Assembly (NCBI GenBank): GCA_030065125.1
Contig: JASJDM010000034.1
Coordinates: forward strand, 1 to 47,097
DNA: 47,097 bases
Source of the DNA: Lysobacterales bacterium
GTDB taxonomy: Bacteria; Pseudomonadota; Gammaproteobacteria; Xanthomonadales; SZUA-38
Direction of reading: 5' to 3'
Shown: positions 1-7,524 of the stretch, one piece after another
Position numbering within the stretch: the first letter of the stretch is position 1
Layout of the letters: every line of letters begins with the position of its first letter
The notes under the pieces: model-generated
Database searches by the model: none
The model's input: only the letters and a program-made list of their open reading frames with translations
Told to the model about the DNA's origin: nothing
Made by a program: the position numbers and the translations under genes

Positions 1-12
1 GGTCGCACTCAG

Positions 13-30
13 ACGTTACCGCGGTAACGT
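13..30. repeat. 18-bp perfect palindrome
   Basis: The 18 bases from 13 to 30 equal their own reverse complement (ACGTTACC followed by GCGGTAACGT). It lies about 90 bases upstream of the first gene. It could be a regulator binding site or part of a hairpin belonging to a gene left of the window. No flanking T-tract is visible, so a terminator is not favoured. Confidence 0.4.
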
Positions 31-122
31 CCAACTGGCTGTTCACGGCCAGGAGCGGAAATCCGCTATTTGTTGATAGTGACAGAAGTCTGGCAATGTC
101 TTTACCATTAGGTCTCATTTAG

Positions 123-743
123 GTGCCGCAATCACTTATGTGTTACGCAAGAATATTGACGCTTTTGGGACTTTTCCTGATAGCGACCGACGTGTCTTCT
201 GCGTCTTGCCGCAAGGTGGACGCTGATAGAACCCTGAACGACTACGAAACCGTGTTTGTGGCGTTCTTGACAGAGGGCCGATTCGTAGAGGGAGAAGGCC
301 CTGGTGACTGCGGATGGGTTGAAGGCTCCTTCGATGTTGTCGAGGAATTTCAGGGCTTTGCTGATTCCGTAACAGTTCTGAAAAAGCGACTTAGAAACTG
401 CAAAGGCCAAAGGGTCGGTGGCTACTCAGATAGCATTCCAATCGGAAAATATGTTTTGGTGAGAGCCAATAGCGAGACCGCAGCCTTGACTTCGTGCACT
501 CCTGTCTGGGCTGACCAGGAAACAAGCTGCCTTTTAGACGATATACGCCGTCGCCTGGATATCCAGGCGGTAGATTTCGAACGTCGTGATTGGTGCATTA
601 GGAATGAAGAGTCCGGTGGTCAACTTAAACGTGAAATGACTATTCGCGAGGAAATAGACCGACTGGAAAGTGATCGCGAGGCCTTAGAAATCGATCTTAA
701 AGAACTGAAGGAGATGCTAGAGGATTCAGGCTCCTCTCAGTAG
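123..743 (+). CDS. Exported cysteine-containing protein, possibly NTR/TIMP-like
   Basis: A 206-residue protein from a GTG start; an ATG at 138 is an equally possible start (201 residues) and neither has a convincing ribosome site. Residues 8-27 form a hydrophobic signal peptide ending near SSAS, so export is likely. The middle part has paired cysteines (DCGW, NCK, SCTP, SCL, WC) and a beta-rich pattern with the phrase IPIGKYVLV. This resembles bacterial NTR/TIMP-like domains, where a strand-rich fold is followed by a CG motif and a C-terminal cysteine. The last 40 residues are charged and heptad-like, probably a coiled coil. Its base composition is visibly less GC-rich than the genes to its right, which suggests foreign origin or relaxed selection. 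The fold assignment is tentative and no function is claimed. Confidence 0.6.
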   Translation: MPQSLMCYARILTLLGLFLIATDVSSASCRKVDADRTLNDYETVFVAFLTEGRFVEGEGPGDCGWVEGSFDVVEEFQGFADSVTVLKKRLRNCKGQRVGGYSDSIPIGKYVLVRANSETAALTSCTPVWADQETSCLLDDIRRRLDIQAVDFERRDWCIRNEESGGQLKREMTIREEIDRLESDREALEIDLKELKEMLEDSGSSQ

Positions 744-1046
744 ACACAGGATTCTAACTATGTCGACCGGTTTGGGTCGGTTCCGGACCTGTGATAACCC
801 TATAGAGTCAGCTTTATACCCCTGAGCGGAAACAGGAGTTCCCATAAGGTCGGACACTGTCGGTACGATCAAGTCTGAGCTATCTCAGTCAGGGGTGTCA
901 GTCAGGGGGTCTTCAACACTTATCACCTAGTCACGGAGTCACGGAGCCACGGAGCCACGGAGTCACGGAGCCACGCAATCACCTCCCCCTCGCCGTACCC
1001 CCAACCCCACGCTATCATTCGTAGCATTCGAACGCCCGGACCCCCC
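744..1046. other. 303-base intergenic region upstream of rimK
   Basis: No credible gene lies here. The left half has a short inverted repeat CTGAG-CTAT-CTCAG at 875-888 and two close copies of GTCAGGGG near 889-910. The right half holds the CACGGAGY array (924-987). The rimK promoter should be between the array and 1047, but I see no clear -35/-10 pair. Confidence 0.5.
924..987 (+). repeat. Array of the 8-base unit CACGGAGY
   Basis: Eight consecutive 8-base units run from 924 to 987. The five central ones (932-971) are exact CACGGAGT or CACGGAGC. The outer ones (CACCTAGT at the left, CACGCAAT and CACCTCCC at the right) are degenerate. The array is intergenic, between the lower-GC orphan gene and rimK. 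The same unit recurs in an array at the right edge of the window, so this is a dispersed repeat family rather than a chance local duplication. The period of 8 rules out in-frame coding expansion, and the lack of spacers rules out CRISPR. Confidence 0.85.
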
Positions 1047-1952
1047 ATGAACATCCTCATCCTCTCCCGCAACCAGCGCCTCTATTCCACCCGGCGCTTA
1101 CGGGAGGCAGCCGCGGAGCGCGGGCATGACGTCCAGGTCGTGGACCCACTGCGCTGCTACATGAAAATCAGCGCGGCGGATCCCCAGGTTCGCTACCAGG
1201 GTCATGCGCTGCGGGGATTTGACGCGGTGATCCCGCGCATCGGGGCCTCTATCACCTTCTACGGCACGGCGGTGCTGCGCCAGTTTGAAATGATGGGGGT
1301 GTACCCCCTCAATGAATCCCAGGCCGTGGTGCGTTCCCGTGACAAGCTGCGGGCGACGCAGCTGCTGGCCCGACGCGGCATCAACCTGCCCGAGACCGGC
1401 TTTGCCCACGCGCCCGACGACACCGACGACCTGCTGTCCCAGCTGGGCGGCGCGCCGCTGGTGCTCAAGGTCATCGAGGGCACCCAGGGCAAAGGCGTGG
1501 TGCTCGGCGAGACCCGCAAGGCGGTTGAAAGCCTGGTGGAGGCGTTTCGTGGCCTGGACGCCAACTTCCTGGTGCAGGAATTCATCAAGGAGGCCGCCGG
1601 CACCGACATTCGCGCGCTGGTGGTAGGCAAACGCGTGGTGGCCGCCATGAAGCGCCAGGGCAAACCGGGCGAATTCCGCTCCAACCTGCACCGGGGCGGC
1701 ACCGCGGAGCTGGTCAAGATCACCCCGGAAGAACGGCGGGTCGCCGTCCAGGCCGCCCAGGTCCTGGGGCTCAACGTGGCCGGTGTGGACATGCTGCGTT
1801 CAGATCACGGCCCCCTGGTGCTGGAAGTCAATTCGTCGCCCGGCCTGGAGGGCATCGAAACGGCCACGGAACAGGACGTGGCGGGGCGCATCATCGAGTT
1901 CATTGAAAAGCGCTACCGCACCAGCACGTCGAGAACCAAGGGGAAAGGGTAA
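1047..1952 (+). CDS. rimK: Ribosomal protein S6--L-glutamate ligase RimK
   Basis: A 301-residue ATP-grasp ligase, the usual length for RimK. RimK adds glutamate residues to the C-terminus of ribosomal protein S6 in an ATP-dependent reaction. The N-terminal region carries the RimK-typical opening [18 protein letters not shown] and the phrase [15 protein letters not shown]. The ATP-grasp core spans roughly residues 104-290, with the glycine-rich loop [11 protein letters not shown], the segment [20 protein letters not shown] and the metal-binding [13 protein letters not shown] near the end. The stop codon overlaps the start of the next gene as TAATG, so the two are translationally coupled. The related ligases MptN and CofF are excluded by overall resemblance to RimK. 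Confidence in the family is high; the S6 substrate is assumed from the family. Confidence 0.95.
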   Translation: MNILILSRNQRLYSTRRLREAAAERGHDVQVVDPLRCYMKISAADPQVRYQGHALRGFDAVIPRIGASITFYGTAVLRQFEMMGVYPLNESQAVVRSRDKLRATQLLARRGINLPETGFAHAPDDTDDLLSQLGGAPLVLKVIEGTQGKGVVLGETRKAVESLVEAFRGLDANFLVQEFIKEAAGTDIRALVVGKRVVAAMKRQGKPGEFRSNLHRGGTAELVKITPEERRVAVQAAQVLGLNVAGVDMLRSDHGPLVLEVNSSPGLEGIETATEQDVAGRIIEFIEKRYRTSTSRTKGKG

Positions 1953-3007
1953 TGGCCAAACCAATATCCGTGGTGATCGGCGGGCAATCCGTCGCCCCGG
2001 GCGAATCCAGGACCATCGATGTCGAACTGCCCGGGCTTTACACCCAGGCCGAGACCCATATGCCGGTGCAGGTCATCCGGGGCCTGAAAAAAGGCCCGCG
2101 CATGTTCGTCTCAGGCGTCATCCATGGCGATGAACTCAACGGCATGGAAATCATCCGCCGGGTGCTCAACCACAACAGCCTGAAGCGGATTAAGGGCACC
2201 CTTGTGGCGGTTCCCATCGTCAACGTCTACGGCTGTATCAATCGCTCGCGCTACCTGCCTGACGGACGGGATTTGAACCGTGTGTTTCCCGGTTCCCCGA
2301 GGGGTTCCATGGCATCCCGGCTGGCCCACCTGTTCATGCAGGAGATCGTGCTGAACTCCGACTACGGCATCGACCTGCACACCGCGGGCGGTCACCGGGA
2401 CAATCTGCCCCAGGTGCGGATGAGCCCCGACATCCCCGCCACCCAGGACATGGCCCAGGCCTTCGGCGCGCCGGTCATACTCAATGCAGACCTGCGGGAT
2501 CGTTCCCTGCGCCACGCCGCCCTCAAGGCCGGTATCCCCATGCTGCTCTACGAAGGCGGCGCCGCCCTGAGCTACGACGAGGTTGCCATTCGGGCCGGTG
2601 TCCGGGGCGTGATCTCGGTGATGCGCGAAATCGGCATGCTGCCCCGGGTGCGCAAAAAGAAGTCGATACTGCCCCTGGTATCGTCACGCAGCGGCTGGAC
2701 CCGGGCCCCGGACAGCGGTGTATTCCGCAATCACTCGCGACTGGGCGAGATCGTGAAAAAAGGACAGGTTCTGGGACGCATCTCCCACCCCATCGGCCAC
2801 GACGAGGTGGAGATCAAGGCCAAACGGTCCGGTGTACTGATCGGCTGTACCCGCCTGCCGTTGGTTCATGAAGGCGAGGCGCTGTTCCATATTGCTACCC
2901 TGAAAGAGCTTGACGGCGCCACCGACACCATCGACCAGTTTCACGAGGCCCACTCGCCCGAGCAGGAAGGAGATCTGCGGCGAAAGGGGGAACCGCCGGT
3001 ATTTTGA
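1952..3007 (+). CDS. Succinylglutamate desuccinylase/aspartoacylase-family zinc hydrolase
   Basis: A 351-residue member of the AstE/AspA (M14-like) family of zinc amidohydrolases that cleave N-acyl amino acids. The zinc ligands appear as H58-G-D-E61 in the phrase GVIHGDELNG and as H143 in IDLHTAGGH. The probable catalytic glutamate is E201 in LLYEGG. The C-terminal part (about 255-330) looks like the beta-barrel/sandwich domain of the family, with the phrase GEIVKKGQVLGRISHP. The ATG shares a base with the rimK stop codon, so the gene is in a two-gene operon with rimK. This coupling suggests that it acts on the RimK product or on a related glutamyl or acyl-amino-acid substrate, but that is inference. 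It is not the arginine-catabolism AstE, because no ast genes are nearby. Confidence 0.88.
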   Translation: MAKPISVVIGGQSVAPGESRTIDVELPGLYTQAETHMPVQVIRGLKKGPRMFVSGVIHGDELNGMEIIRRVLNHNSLKRIKGTLVAVPIVNVYGCINRSRYLPDGRDLNRVFPGSPRGSMASRLAHLFMQEIVLNSDYGIDLHTAGGHRDNLPQVRMSPDIPATQDMAQAFGAPVILNADLRDRSLRHAALKAGIPMLLYEGGAALSYDEVAIRAGVRGVISVMREIGMLPRVRKKKSILPLVSSRSGWTRAPDSGVFRNHSRLGEIVKKGQVLGRISHPIGHDEVEIKAKRSGVLIGCTRLPLVHEGEALFHIATLKELDGATDTIDQFHEAHSPEQEGDLRRKGEPPVF

Positions 3008-3028
3008 TGCGACTTAACAGGTCAGCTG

Positions 3029-3042
3029 CGGGTCGCGACCCG
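3029..3042. repeat. Palindromic stem after the rimK operon
   Basis: CGGGTC-GC-GACCCG is a perfect 14-base palindrome 22 bases after the stop of the zinc hydrolase. An outer AGGTC/GACCT pair (3019-3023 and 3048-3052) could extend the stem. No T-run follows, so it is at best a weak or Rho-assisted terminator. Confidence 0.3.
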
Positions 3043-3100
3043 TTCCAGACCTGGTGGACACGCGCTGAATTTTGACGAATCAGCAAAACAGGACACTTGT

Positions 3101-3505
3101 ATGGTATTCAAATCAGCAATTGATGCGTGGTTCTGGGTCCTGATCGGAGGCACCGCCGCCGTCCTGATCGCTGTCCTGATCCCGGTGGTCAAGTCCGGAT
3201 CTGTCGTCACCCTTGCGGCCATGGTACTGGCGATCGCGCTGGGCCTGGGCTTACCGGTGTGGCTGGCATTCAGCACCCACTACCGGATTGACGAGGGCAC
3301 GCTGCACATTCGCTCAGGCCCCATGAGCTGGACTATCAAGCGGGACAGTATTACCTCGATCACCCCGAGTCGTTCGCTCGTTTCGAGCCCGGCCTTGTCC
3401 CTGGACCGGCTCGAGATTCGTTACGGAAAAGGCCGATCCATCCTGGTTTCACCAGAAAACAAGGAGGCATTCGTCGCGGCGCTGAATGCGCCGGCGGGTG
3501 AATAG
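3101..3505 (+). CDS. Small membrane protein with bacterial PH-like domain
   Basis: A 134-residue protein with two membrane segments near the N-terminus (about residues 10-30 and 34-57). A soluble strand-rich region of about 75 residues follows, with the phrases YRIDEGTLHIRSGPMSWTI and RLEIRYGKGRSILVSPENKEAF. This layout matches the bPH_6/YyaB-like group, where a PH-fold domain follows two helices. Its biochemical role is unknown. It stands alone, 93 bases after the rimK operon on the same strand. The ATG at 3101 has only a weak upstream purine stretch but no better start is seen. Confidence 0.75.
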   Translation: MVFKSAIDAWFWVLIGGTAAVLIAVLIPVVKSGSVVTLAAMVLAIALGLGLPVWLAFSTHYRIDEGTLHIRSGPMSWTIKRDSITSITPSRSLVSSPALSLDRLEIRYGKGRSILVSPENKEAFVAALNAPAGE

Positions 3506-3762
3506 ACGTGAGTTTTATTGAATGAAAGACCCACAATACTTCAACCAGCTCTGTGTGGGACGCAACAGTGTCGCATCAGCGAACCGGCAAAAAAATTGCC
3601 CTGTTCCGTTGTACGCAGATGGTTTTGTATCCGAGTCAGCATCGACCGTGATTGATGCTGATCACTGTATGCCAGTTCGCGGGCGCGTAAATCCGCTGCT
3701 ACGGTACAGTCACAGGCCGAACAGCTACTGCAAATGATCCCGGCCGAATGAGGAACTCAGCC

Positions 3763-4218
3763 ATGACCACAAGGTATTTTCCCAGCGCCCTGAACGTGGC
3801 GGCAGCACTGATGCTGGCTGCCACCTGCCTTCCAGCCAAAGCCTTCAATTGTGGCGACGACGGCCGGACGGACCTGGTGGTCATGGCCCTGGCGGGGCTG
3901 GAAGACCTTGAACACTGGACGGTGGAAGGACCGGAAATTCATCCGTTGGCGTTGCCGAACGGCCTGGCCGTGGGGGTGTTGGTGGAGCCCCTGACCATGA
4001 GCCAGTATCGGGAACGTTTCCCGGACCAGTCCCGGATCTGGGAGAGCGCCAAGATCACCGTTTTCGACCTGTCTGGAGAGACCCCGGAAGAAATTGTGGT
4101 TGGCTGGGGCGGCATGAACTCACTGCAGAGATTCAACATGCAGCAGTTCGGTCCTGGCGGTCTCAACCTTTTGTTCAACAAAGCGGTGTGCGTGACGCTT
4201 GATGGACGTAAAGGCTAG
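3763..4218 (+). CDS. Exported protein of unknown function
   Basis: A 151-residue protein from the ATG at 3763. That start is preferred over the in-frame ATG at 3748 because GAGGAA at 3750-3755 sits at ribosome-site distance in front of it. Residues 1-27 form a signal peptide ending in LPAKA. The mature protein has two cysteines (FNCGDDG and AVCVTLDG) that could pair, and a predicted mixed alpha/beta body with the phrase EEIVVGWGGMNSLQRF. I do not recognise the family. It is followed after 23 bases by the CPBP protease gene and may share its transcript. Confidence 0.65.
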   Translation: MTTRYFPSALNVAAALMLAATCLPAKAFNCGDDGRTDLVVMALAGLEDLEHWTVEGPEIHPLALPNGLAVGVLVEPLTMSQYRERFPDQSRIWESAKITVFDLSGETPEEIVVGWGGMNSLQRFNMQQFGPGGLNLLFNKAVCVTLDGRKG

Positions 4219-4241
4219 TCACCGCGCGGTACCCTTGGCTG

Positions 4242-5054
4242 ATGAATGCAAGCGTCCCAAACGTCGCGCCAGGTGAAGGCACCTTGCCACCATCAGCGGT
4301 AGACGCTGACGGGAATTCCCGGGGCGGCCTGTTGCTGCCCATGGCTGTTGTTTTCGCACTGACCATTGCAGCCCAGCTGCTCAGCCTGGCCTTTGGGAGA
4401 ATCGATGAAACCCGGAGTTTTTCATCCACTCTGCTGCCCAGCCTGGTCTACCTCAGCGTACTGACCATCCCGGCAGCCTGGGTCGGCATCGTCCTGGGCC
4501 GGCGTACCGGGCTGGGAATGCCCGCTATCGATGCCCTGCTCTCCGGCCAACCGGGTGCTGCCCGGAGACTGCGCGCCGGCATCCTGCCGGCCGCGATTCT
4601 CGGACTGCTGCTGGGCGGTCTGCTGCTGGCCCTGCGTGTCGTGTGTGAACCGTATCTGCCGCCGGAGCTGCCGCAGCTTGGCTTTCGTGGTGTCGTGGGC
4701 GGTCTGGCGGTGTCAGTTGGGGCAGCCGTAGGCGAAGAGGTGTGGTTTCGCTTTGGGCTGATGACCTTGCTGGTCTGGGTTGGCGCGCGGATCAGGGGAA
4801 CTGATCAGCTTTCGGTGACGGGCACCTGGTTGGTCGTCCTGATCACCGCCATTGGTTTTGGCACGGCGCATTTGCCACAATTGGTGGCCTACGGCGCAGG
4901 AGCGCCCGCCGCCATCATCGCCACCGTGCTCGGAAACGTGGCCGTGGGCATTCTCTACGGTTGGCTGTACTGGCGCCGGGGCCTGATCGCAGCCGTGGTC
5001 GCACACTTCTCGGTGGACCTGGTGCTGCATGTGTTGTCAACGGTCACCTTCTGA
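4242..5054 (+). CDS. CPBP-family intramembrane glutamic protease
   Basis: A 270-residue multi-pass membrane protein with all three motifs of the CPBP (CAAX protease/bacteriocin-processing, Abi) family. Motif 1 is E165-E166-VWF-R170, motif 2 is H210 in GTAHLPQ, and motif 3 is H255-FSV-D259. These residues form the active site in a membrane cavity. About seven or eight hydrophobic segments are visible. Bacterial members process peptides or prenylated proteins or act in immunity and stress; the substrate here cannot be told from sequence. The next gene starts 39 bases downstream on the same strand. No ribosome site is obvious before the ATG, so the exact start is less certain than the family. 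Confidence 0.88.
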   Translation: MNASVPNVAPGEGTLPPSAVDADGNSRGGLLLPMAVVFALTIAAQLLSLAFGRIDETRSFSSTLLPSLVYLSVLTIPAAWVGIVLGRRTGLGMPAIDALLSGQPGAARRLRAGILPAAILGLLLGGLLLALRVVCEPYLPPELPQLGFRGVVGGLAVSVGAAVGEEVWFRFGLMTLLVWVGARIRGTDQLSVTGTWLVVLITAIGFGTAHLPQLVAYGAGAPAAIIATVLGNVAVGILYGWLYWRRGLIAAVVAHFSVDLVLHVLSTVTF

Positions 5055-5093
5055 CGGCAGTCGGGGCACGGGATATAGCGAGGAAAACCGGTC

Positions 5094-5450
5094 ATGCATC
5101 GACACATCGAAGCCTATTCGCATCAGTCGAGGATTGGCGTCCTGGTGGAACTGGAAACCAGGGACGACTTCACCGCCAGAACCGATGAGTTCAAACACCT
5201 TGCCAGGGATATTGCGCTGCATATCGCGGCCTCCAACCCCGTTGGCATTGAACCCATCGACGAGCGGTCCCTGGCTCGGCAATGGGCCAACACAGCCGCC
5301 ACCGGCATCAACGATGCCGTGCTGCTGGAGCAGCCCTTCATCAAGGACGAGTCCATGACGATTCGGGAGCGGATCATACTGACGGAGCATGCCCTGAAAG
5401 CCCCGGTCCGCATTGTCCGGTTCGTCCGTTTCGCAACTGACGAGACCTGA
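5094..5450 (+). CDS. Miniature stand-alone EF-Ts-like protein
   Basis: A 118-residue protein made almost entirely of sequence resembling the core of elongation factor Ts. The stretch IEAYSHQSRIGVLVEL (5-20), the run DDFTARTDEFKHLARDIALH (24-43) followed by IAASNP, then LLEQPFIKDES (77-87) and RIVRFVRF (106-113) follow the order found in short EF-Ts proteins such as that of Thermus. The N-terminal UBA-like module that binds EF-Tu is absent, and the region between the two core blocks is shortened to about 25 residues. The Asp-Phe pair that in E. coli EF-Ts (Asp80, Phe81) intrudes at the EF-Tu magnesium site is kept as D25-F26. It is therefore a paralogue, not the housekeeping tsf, which normally sits beside rpsB. 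Whether it binds EF-Tu is unknown. Confidence 0.75.
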   Translation: MHRHIEAYSHQSRIGVLVELETRDDFTARTDEFKHLARDIALHIAASNPVGIEPIDERSLARQWANTAATGINDAVLLEQPFIKDESMTIRERIILTEHALKAPVRIVRFVRFATDET

Positions 5451-5483
5451 TCACCAGTTGGATCGCCAGCGCCTGGCCAATAC

Positions 5484-6059
5484 ATGAGCCTGTTCGAATT
5501 TGTCCTGGTGATGGTGTCACTGGTTATCGCCATTGGCATTACGCACCTGCTGCAAGCCGCAGCCAGTATTGTCCGCCATCGTCGGGAGCTTGAGCTGGAC
5601 TGGATTCCACTGCTGTGGATGGCGACACTGTTTTTGTATTCCGTGGGGTACTGGTGGTCTCTGTGGGACTTTCGCGACGTGCAGTGGACGTTTCCGGAGT
5701 TCTTTTTTTTGCTGATTCCGCCGACGCTTCTGTATGCTGCGGTCAGCCTGATGGTGTCAGCAGACTTCACCGTTGCCGGGATGTCCATGACCCGAAGCTT
5801 CGAACGCGTCCGCCAGCCGTTTGTAGCAACGGTCCTGGTGTTCCAACTGCTGGTGACCTGGGACGGCTGGGTATTCGGCACCGAACCGGTGTGGAATCAG
5901 CTTCGCTGGCTGCAGCTGACCCTGGTCATCCTGCTGACTGCGGGAACGGTTGGAGCGGGACGACGGATTCAGGCGTTCGTGGCGCTGGGCATGTTTTTCG
6001 TTCTCACTTCCCTGATGCTCGGGCTGCGGTTTCTGCCGGGCGCATTCGGGCCAGGGTGA
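5484..6059 (+). CDS. Multi-pass membrane protein of unknown function
   Basis: A 191-residue protein with about six hydrophobic segments (roughly 4-24, 42-60, 72-92, 111-130, 141-160 and 165-185) and short loops. The first segment begins directly after the start (MSLFEFVLVMVSLVIAIGIT), and there are several tryptophans near the membrane edges. No catalytic or transport motif is recognised. It lies 33 bases after the EF-Ts-like gene on the same strand and could share its transcript. The start lacks a strong ribosome site. Confidence 0.65.
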   Translation: MSLFEFVLVMVSLVIAIGITHLLQAAASIVRHRRELELDWIPLLWMATLFLYSVGYWWSLWDFRDVQWTFPEFFFLLIPPTLLYAAVSLMVSADFTVAGMSMTRSFERVRQPFVATVLVFQLLVTWDGWVFGTEPVWNQLRWLQLTLVILLTAGTVGAGRRIQAFVALGMFFVLTSLMLGLRFLPGAFGPG

Positions 6060-6140
6060 ACGGTGTAAGCCGGAGTGACTGGATTGAGCATGAACAGGCG
6101 AAGACGACGTTGACCCCATTGGACCGTATCATCAGGGGTG

Positions 6141-6404
6141 ATGACGCTGGGGGTGCTGGTCTGCTGGCTGGCTGTCGCGCAGGCAGAGTTCTTTCCCTTG
6201 GAGGTTGAGATGGGTCCTCCGCCACCTGCGACACAAGCGCCGGGATTTACACCAGCGCCGGGGACTCAGGAGCCCGGGACCGGGACGGCCGTTGTTTCCC
6301 GGACCCACGGCAGATACGAAATGGCCATGCTCGTGGGTGTCTTACTGTTTGCAGGTGGCTTCCTTTTTCACGGTTTCAGCGCTGTTCGAAGCCGCGCGGA
6401 CTGA
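6141..6404 (+). CDS. Small exported or membrane protein with proline-rich linker
   Basis: An 87-residue protein from the ATG at 6141; a GTG directly before it would add one residue. The first 15 residues (MTLGVLVCWLAVAQA) form a signal peptide or membrane segment. A Pro/Thr/Gly-rich linker follows (about 24-52), then a membrane helix near 58-78 (MAMLVGVLLFAGGFLFHGF). No family is recognised. The proline-rich linker between two hydrophobic segments is coherent enough to suggest a real gene. It is the last plus-strand gene before a convergent pair, with 31 bases between the stop codons. Confidence 0.45.
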   Translation: MTLGVLVCWLAVAQAEFFPLEVEMGPPPPATQAPGFTPAPGTQEPGTGTAVVSRTHGRYEMAMLVGVLLFAGGFLFHGFSAVRSRAD

Positions 6405-6435
6405 ACGGCAAAAACTCCAATCCCACCGGTACATG

Positions 6436-7182
6436 CTATGGGCCGGCCGCGGCGTTCCCTGCGCTGCGGTGAAACAACCACGCCGACAACAGCCAGATCG
6501 CAACAAACAACGCCGTAATCAGAAAGGTCTGACCCAGCCCCGCGGCCAGGGCGATTGCCGCCACCAGAACCTGGCAGCCCGCCATGGCCAGCATCGCTCG
6601 GGACATGCCCTGTGGCTGGAAGCGCACCAGGACTGAGCCTGCGATTCCCACGACCAGCACCCCCAGGTACATCAGGTTGGCGGCATTGCCGGTATGACCG
6701 AGGATGCCAACCGCGAGATTGACCCATACCAGGAAAAGTCCGCCAGCCACGGCTATGGCCACGGCGGCGCGATAGGCCAGGCTTCCCGCAGCTTTCTGTG
6801 CAATCAATTCGAAGGTTAGACCCGCGCCCATGAGCAGCGCGCCGCCAACCACAAAATCATCCAGCCCCCAGTTCACTTCACCGGTGTACCGCATGGCGAC
6901 CAGGGGCACCATCAGGATCAGCAGGGTTCCGAGCAGTGGTCGGATGAGGGTTTTTCTCTGCACCAGCATGTTCATGTGTTCTCCTATGGCACCGGCCAGT
7001 GTTTCCGCGAAGACCCAGGCGAGCGAAGCGAAGGCCGGACGCTCATCCCCGATTCTGTCGTTGAGCAGATCCGCAAAGGTCTGCTGCATAGGCTCGCTGT
7101 AGCGTTCCCTGAATGGCCTGGGATACAGCCGAACCAGGGCGGCATAGCATCGCCGAACCCTTCTCGCTTTATCGGCCAGCAT
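6436..7182 (-). CDS. Integral membrane protein partnered with PadR regulator
   Basis: A 248-residue protein from the ATG at 7182, chosen because the family-like phrase CYAALVRLYPRPFRERYSEP begins just after it and the longer reading extends deep into padR. That N-terminal segment resembles the permease-prefix region found in PadR-associated membrane proteins. About six or seven hydrophobic segments follow. The gene overlaps the end of the PadR gene by 14 bases, so the two are co-translated. PadR genes are often paired with a membrane protein of this kind. The function is unknown; a role in envelope stress or export is only a guess. Confidence 0.75.
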   Translation of the reverse strand: MLADKARRVRRCYAALVRLYPRPFRERYSEPMQQTFADLLNDRIGDERPAFASLAWVFAETLAGAIGEHMNMLVQRKTLIRPLLGTLLILMVPLVAMRYTGEVNWGLDDFVVGGALLMGAGLTFELIAQKAAGSLAYRAAVAIAVAGGLFLVWVNLAVGILGHTGNAANLMYLGVLVVGIAGSVLVRFQPQGMSRAMLAMAGCQVLVAAIALAAGLGQTFLITALFVAIWLLSAWLFHRSAGNAAAGP

Positions 7183-7516
7183 GTGCGCGCCCCGCCTGGG
7201 CCACGGCCAGGACTTCCCGGTAGCGCTGCAGTTCTGCGTCGAGCGATTCCTGGCCTTTCCCGGTGATCTCGTAGTAAACCCGCCGCTGGTCATCCAGTTC
7301 CGGGTCCACCCGCTTACTGCTTTCGCGTATCAGGCCGGCGTCGGTCATGCGGCGAATAGACCCGTACAGCGTGCCTGGGCCCATGTTCACCTTGCCGCTG
7401 GAATCCGCCTCCACCTGCTTCATGATGGCGTAGCCGTGCTTCGCGCTGGAGGACAGTGCCAGCAGGATATGCAGCACAGCAGGGGTCAGGGGCGTATTGG
7501 CGTTCTTGCCAGACAT
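7169..7516 (-). CDS. PadR-family transcriptional regulator
   Basis: A 115-residue winged-helix regulator of the short PadR-s2 type. The N-terminal helices (LTPAVLHILLALSSSAKHGYAIMKQVE), the recognition segment with GPGTLYGSIRRMTDAGLIRE and the wing DDQRRVYYEITGKGQE are typical of the family. These proteins usually repress their own operon and release DNA when they bind a phenolic or lipophilic ligand. A perfect dyad lies 9 bases in front of the ATG (7525-7547) and is the likely operator. No Shine-Dalgarno sequence is present between that dyad and the start codon, which suggests a leaderless or nearly leaderless message. The downstream membrane-protein gene overlaps it. Confidence 0.93.
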   Translation of the reverse strand: MSGKNANTPLTPAVLHILLALSSSAKHGYAIMKQVEADSSGKVNMGPGTLYGSIRRMTDAGLIRESSKRVDPELDDQRRVYYEITGKGQESLDAELQRYREVLAVAQAGRAHAGR

Positions 7517-7524
7517 GGACGGAT

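Noticed and set aside
924..987. CRISPR array
   Set aside because: The units are contiguous with an 8-base period and no spacers, and no cas genes occur in the window.
3522..3737. 71-codon plus-strand open frame in the gap between 3506 and 3762
   Set aside because: No signal peptide, no recognisable domain, poor ribosome site, and composition unlike the neighbours. It looks like a chance open frame; the rest of this 257-base gap shows no other feature.
5094..5450. Housekeeping tsf gene
   Set aside because: Far too short, no UBA-like N-terminus, and not next to rpsB.
5123..5881. 252-codon minus-strand frame across the EF-Ts-like and membrane-protein genes
   Set aside because: Ser/Thr/Arg-rich with no domain; the plus-strand genes have coherent families or membrane patterns.
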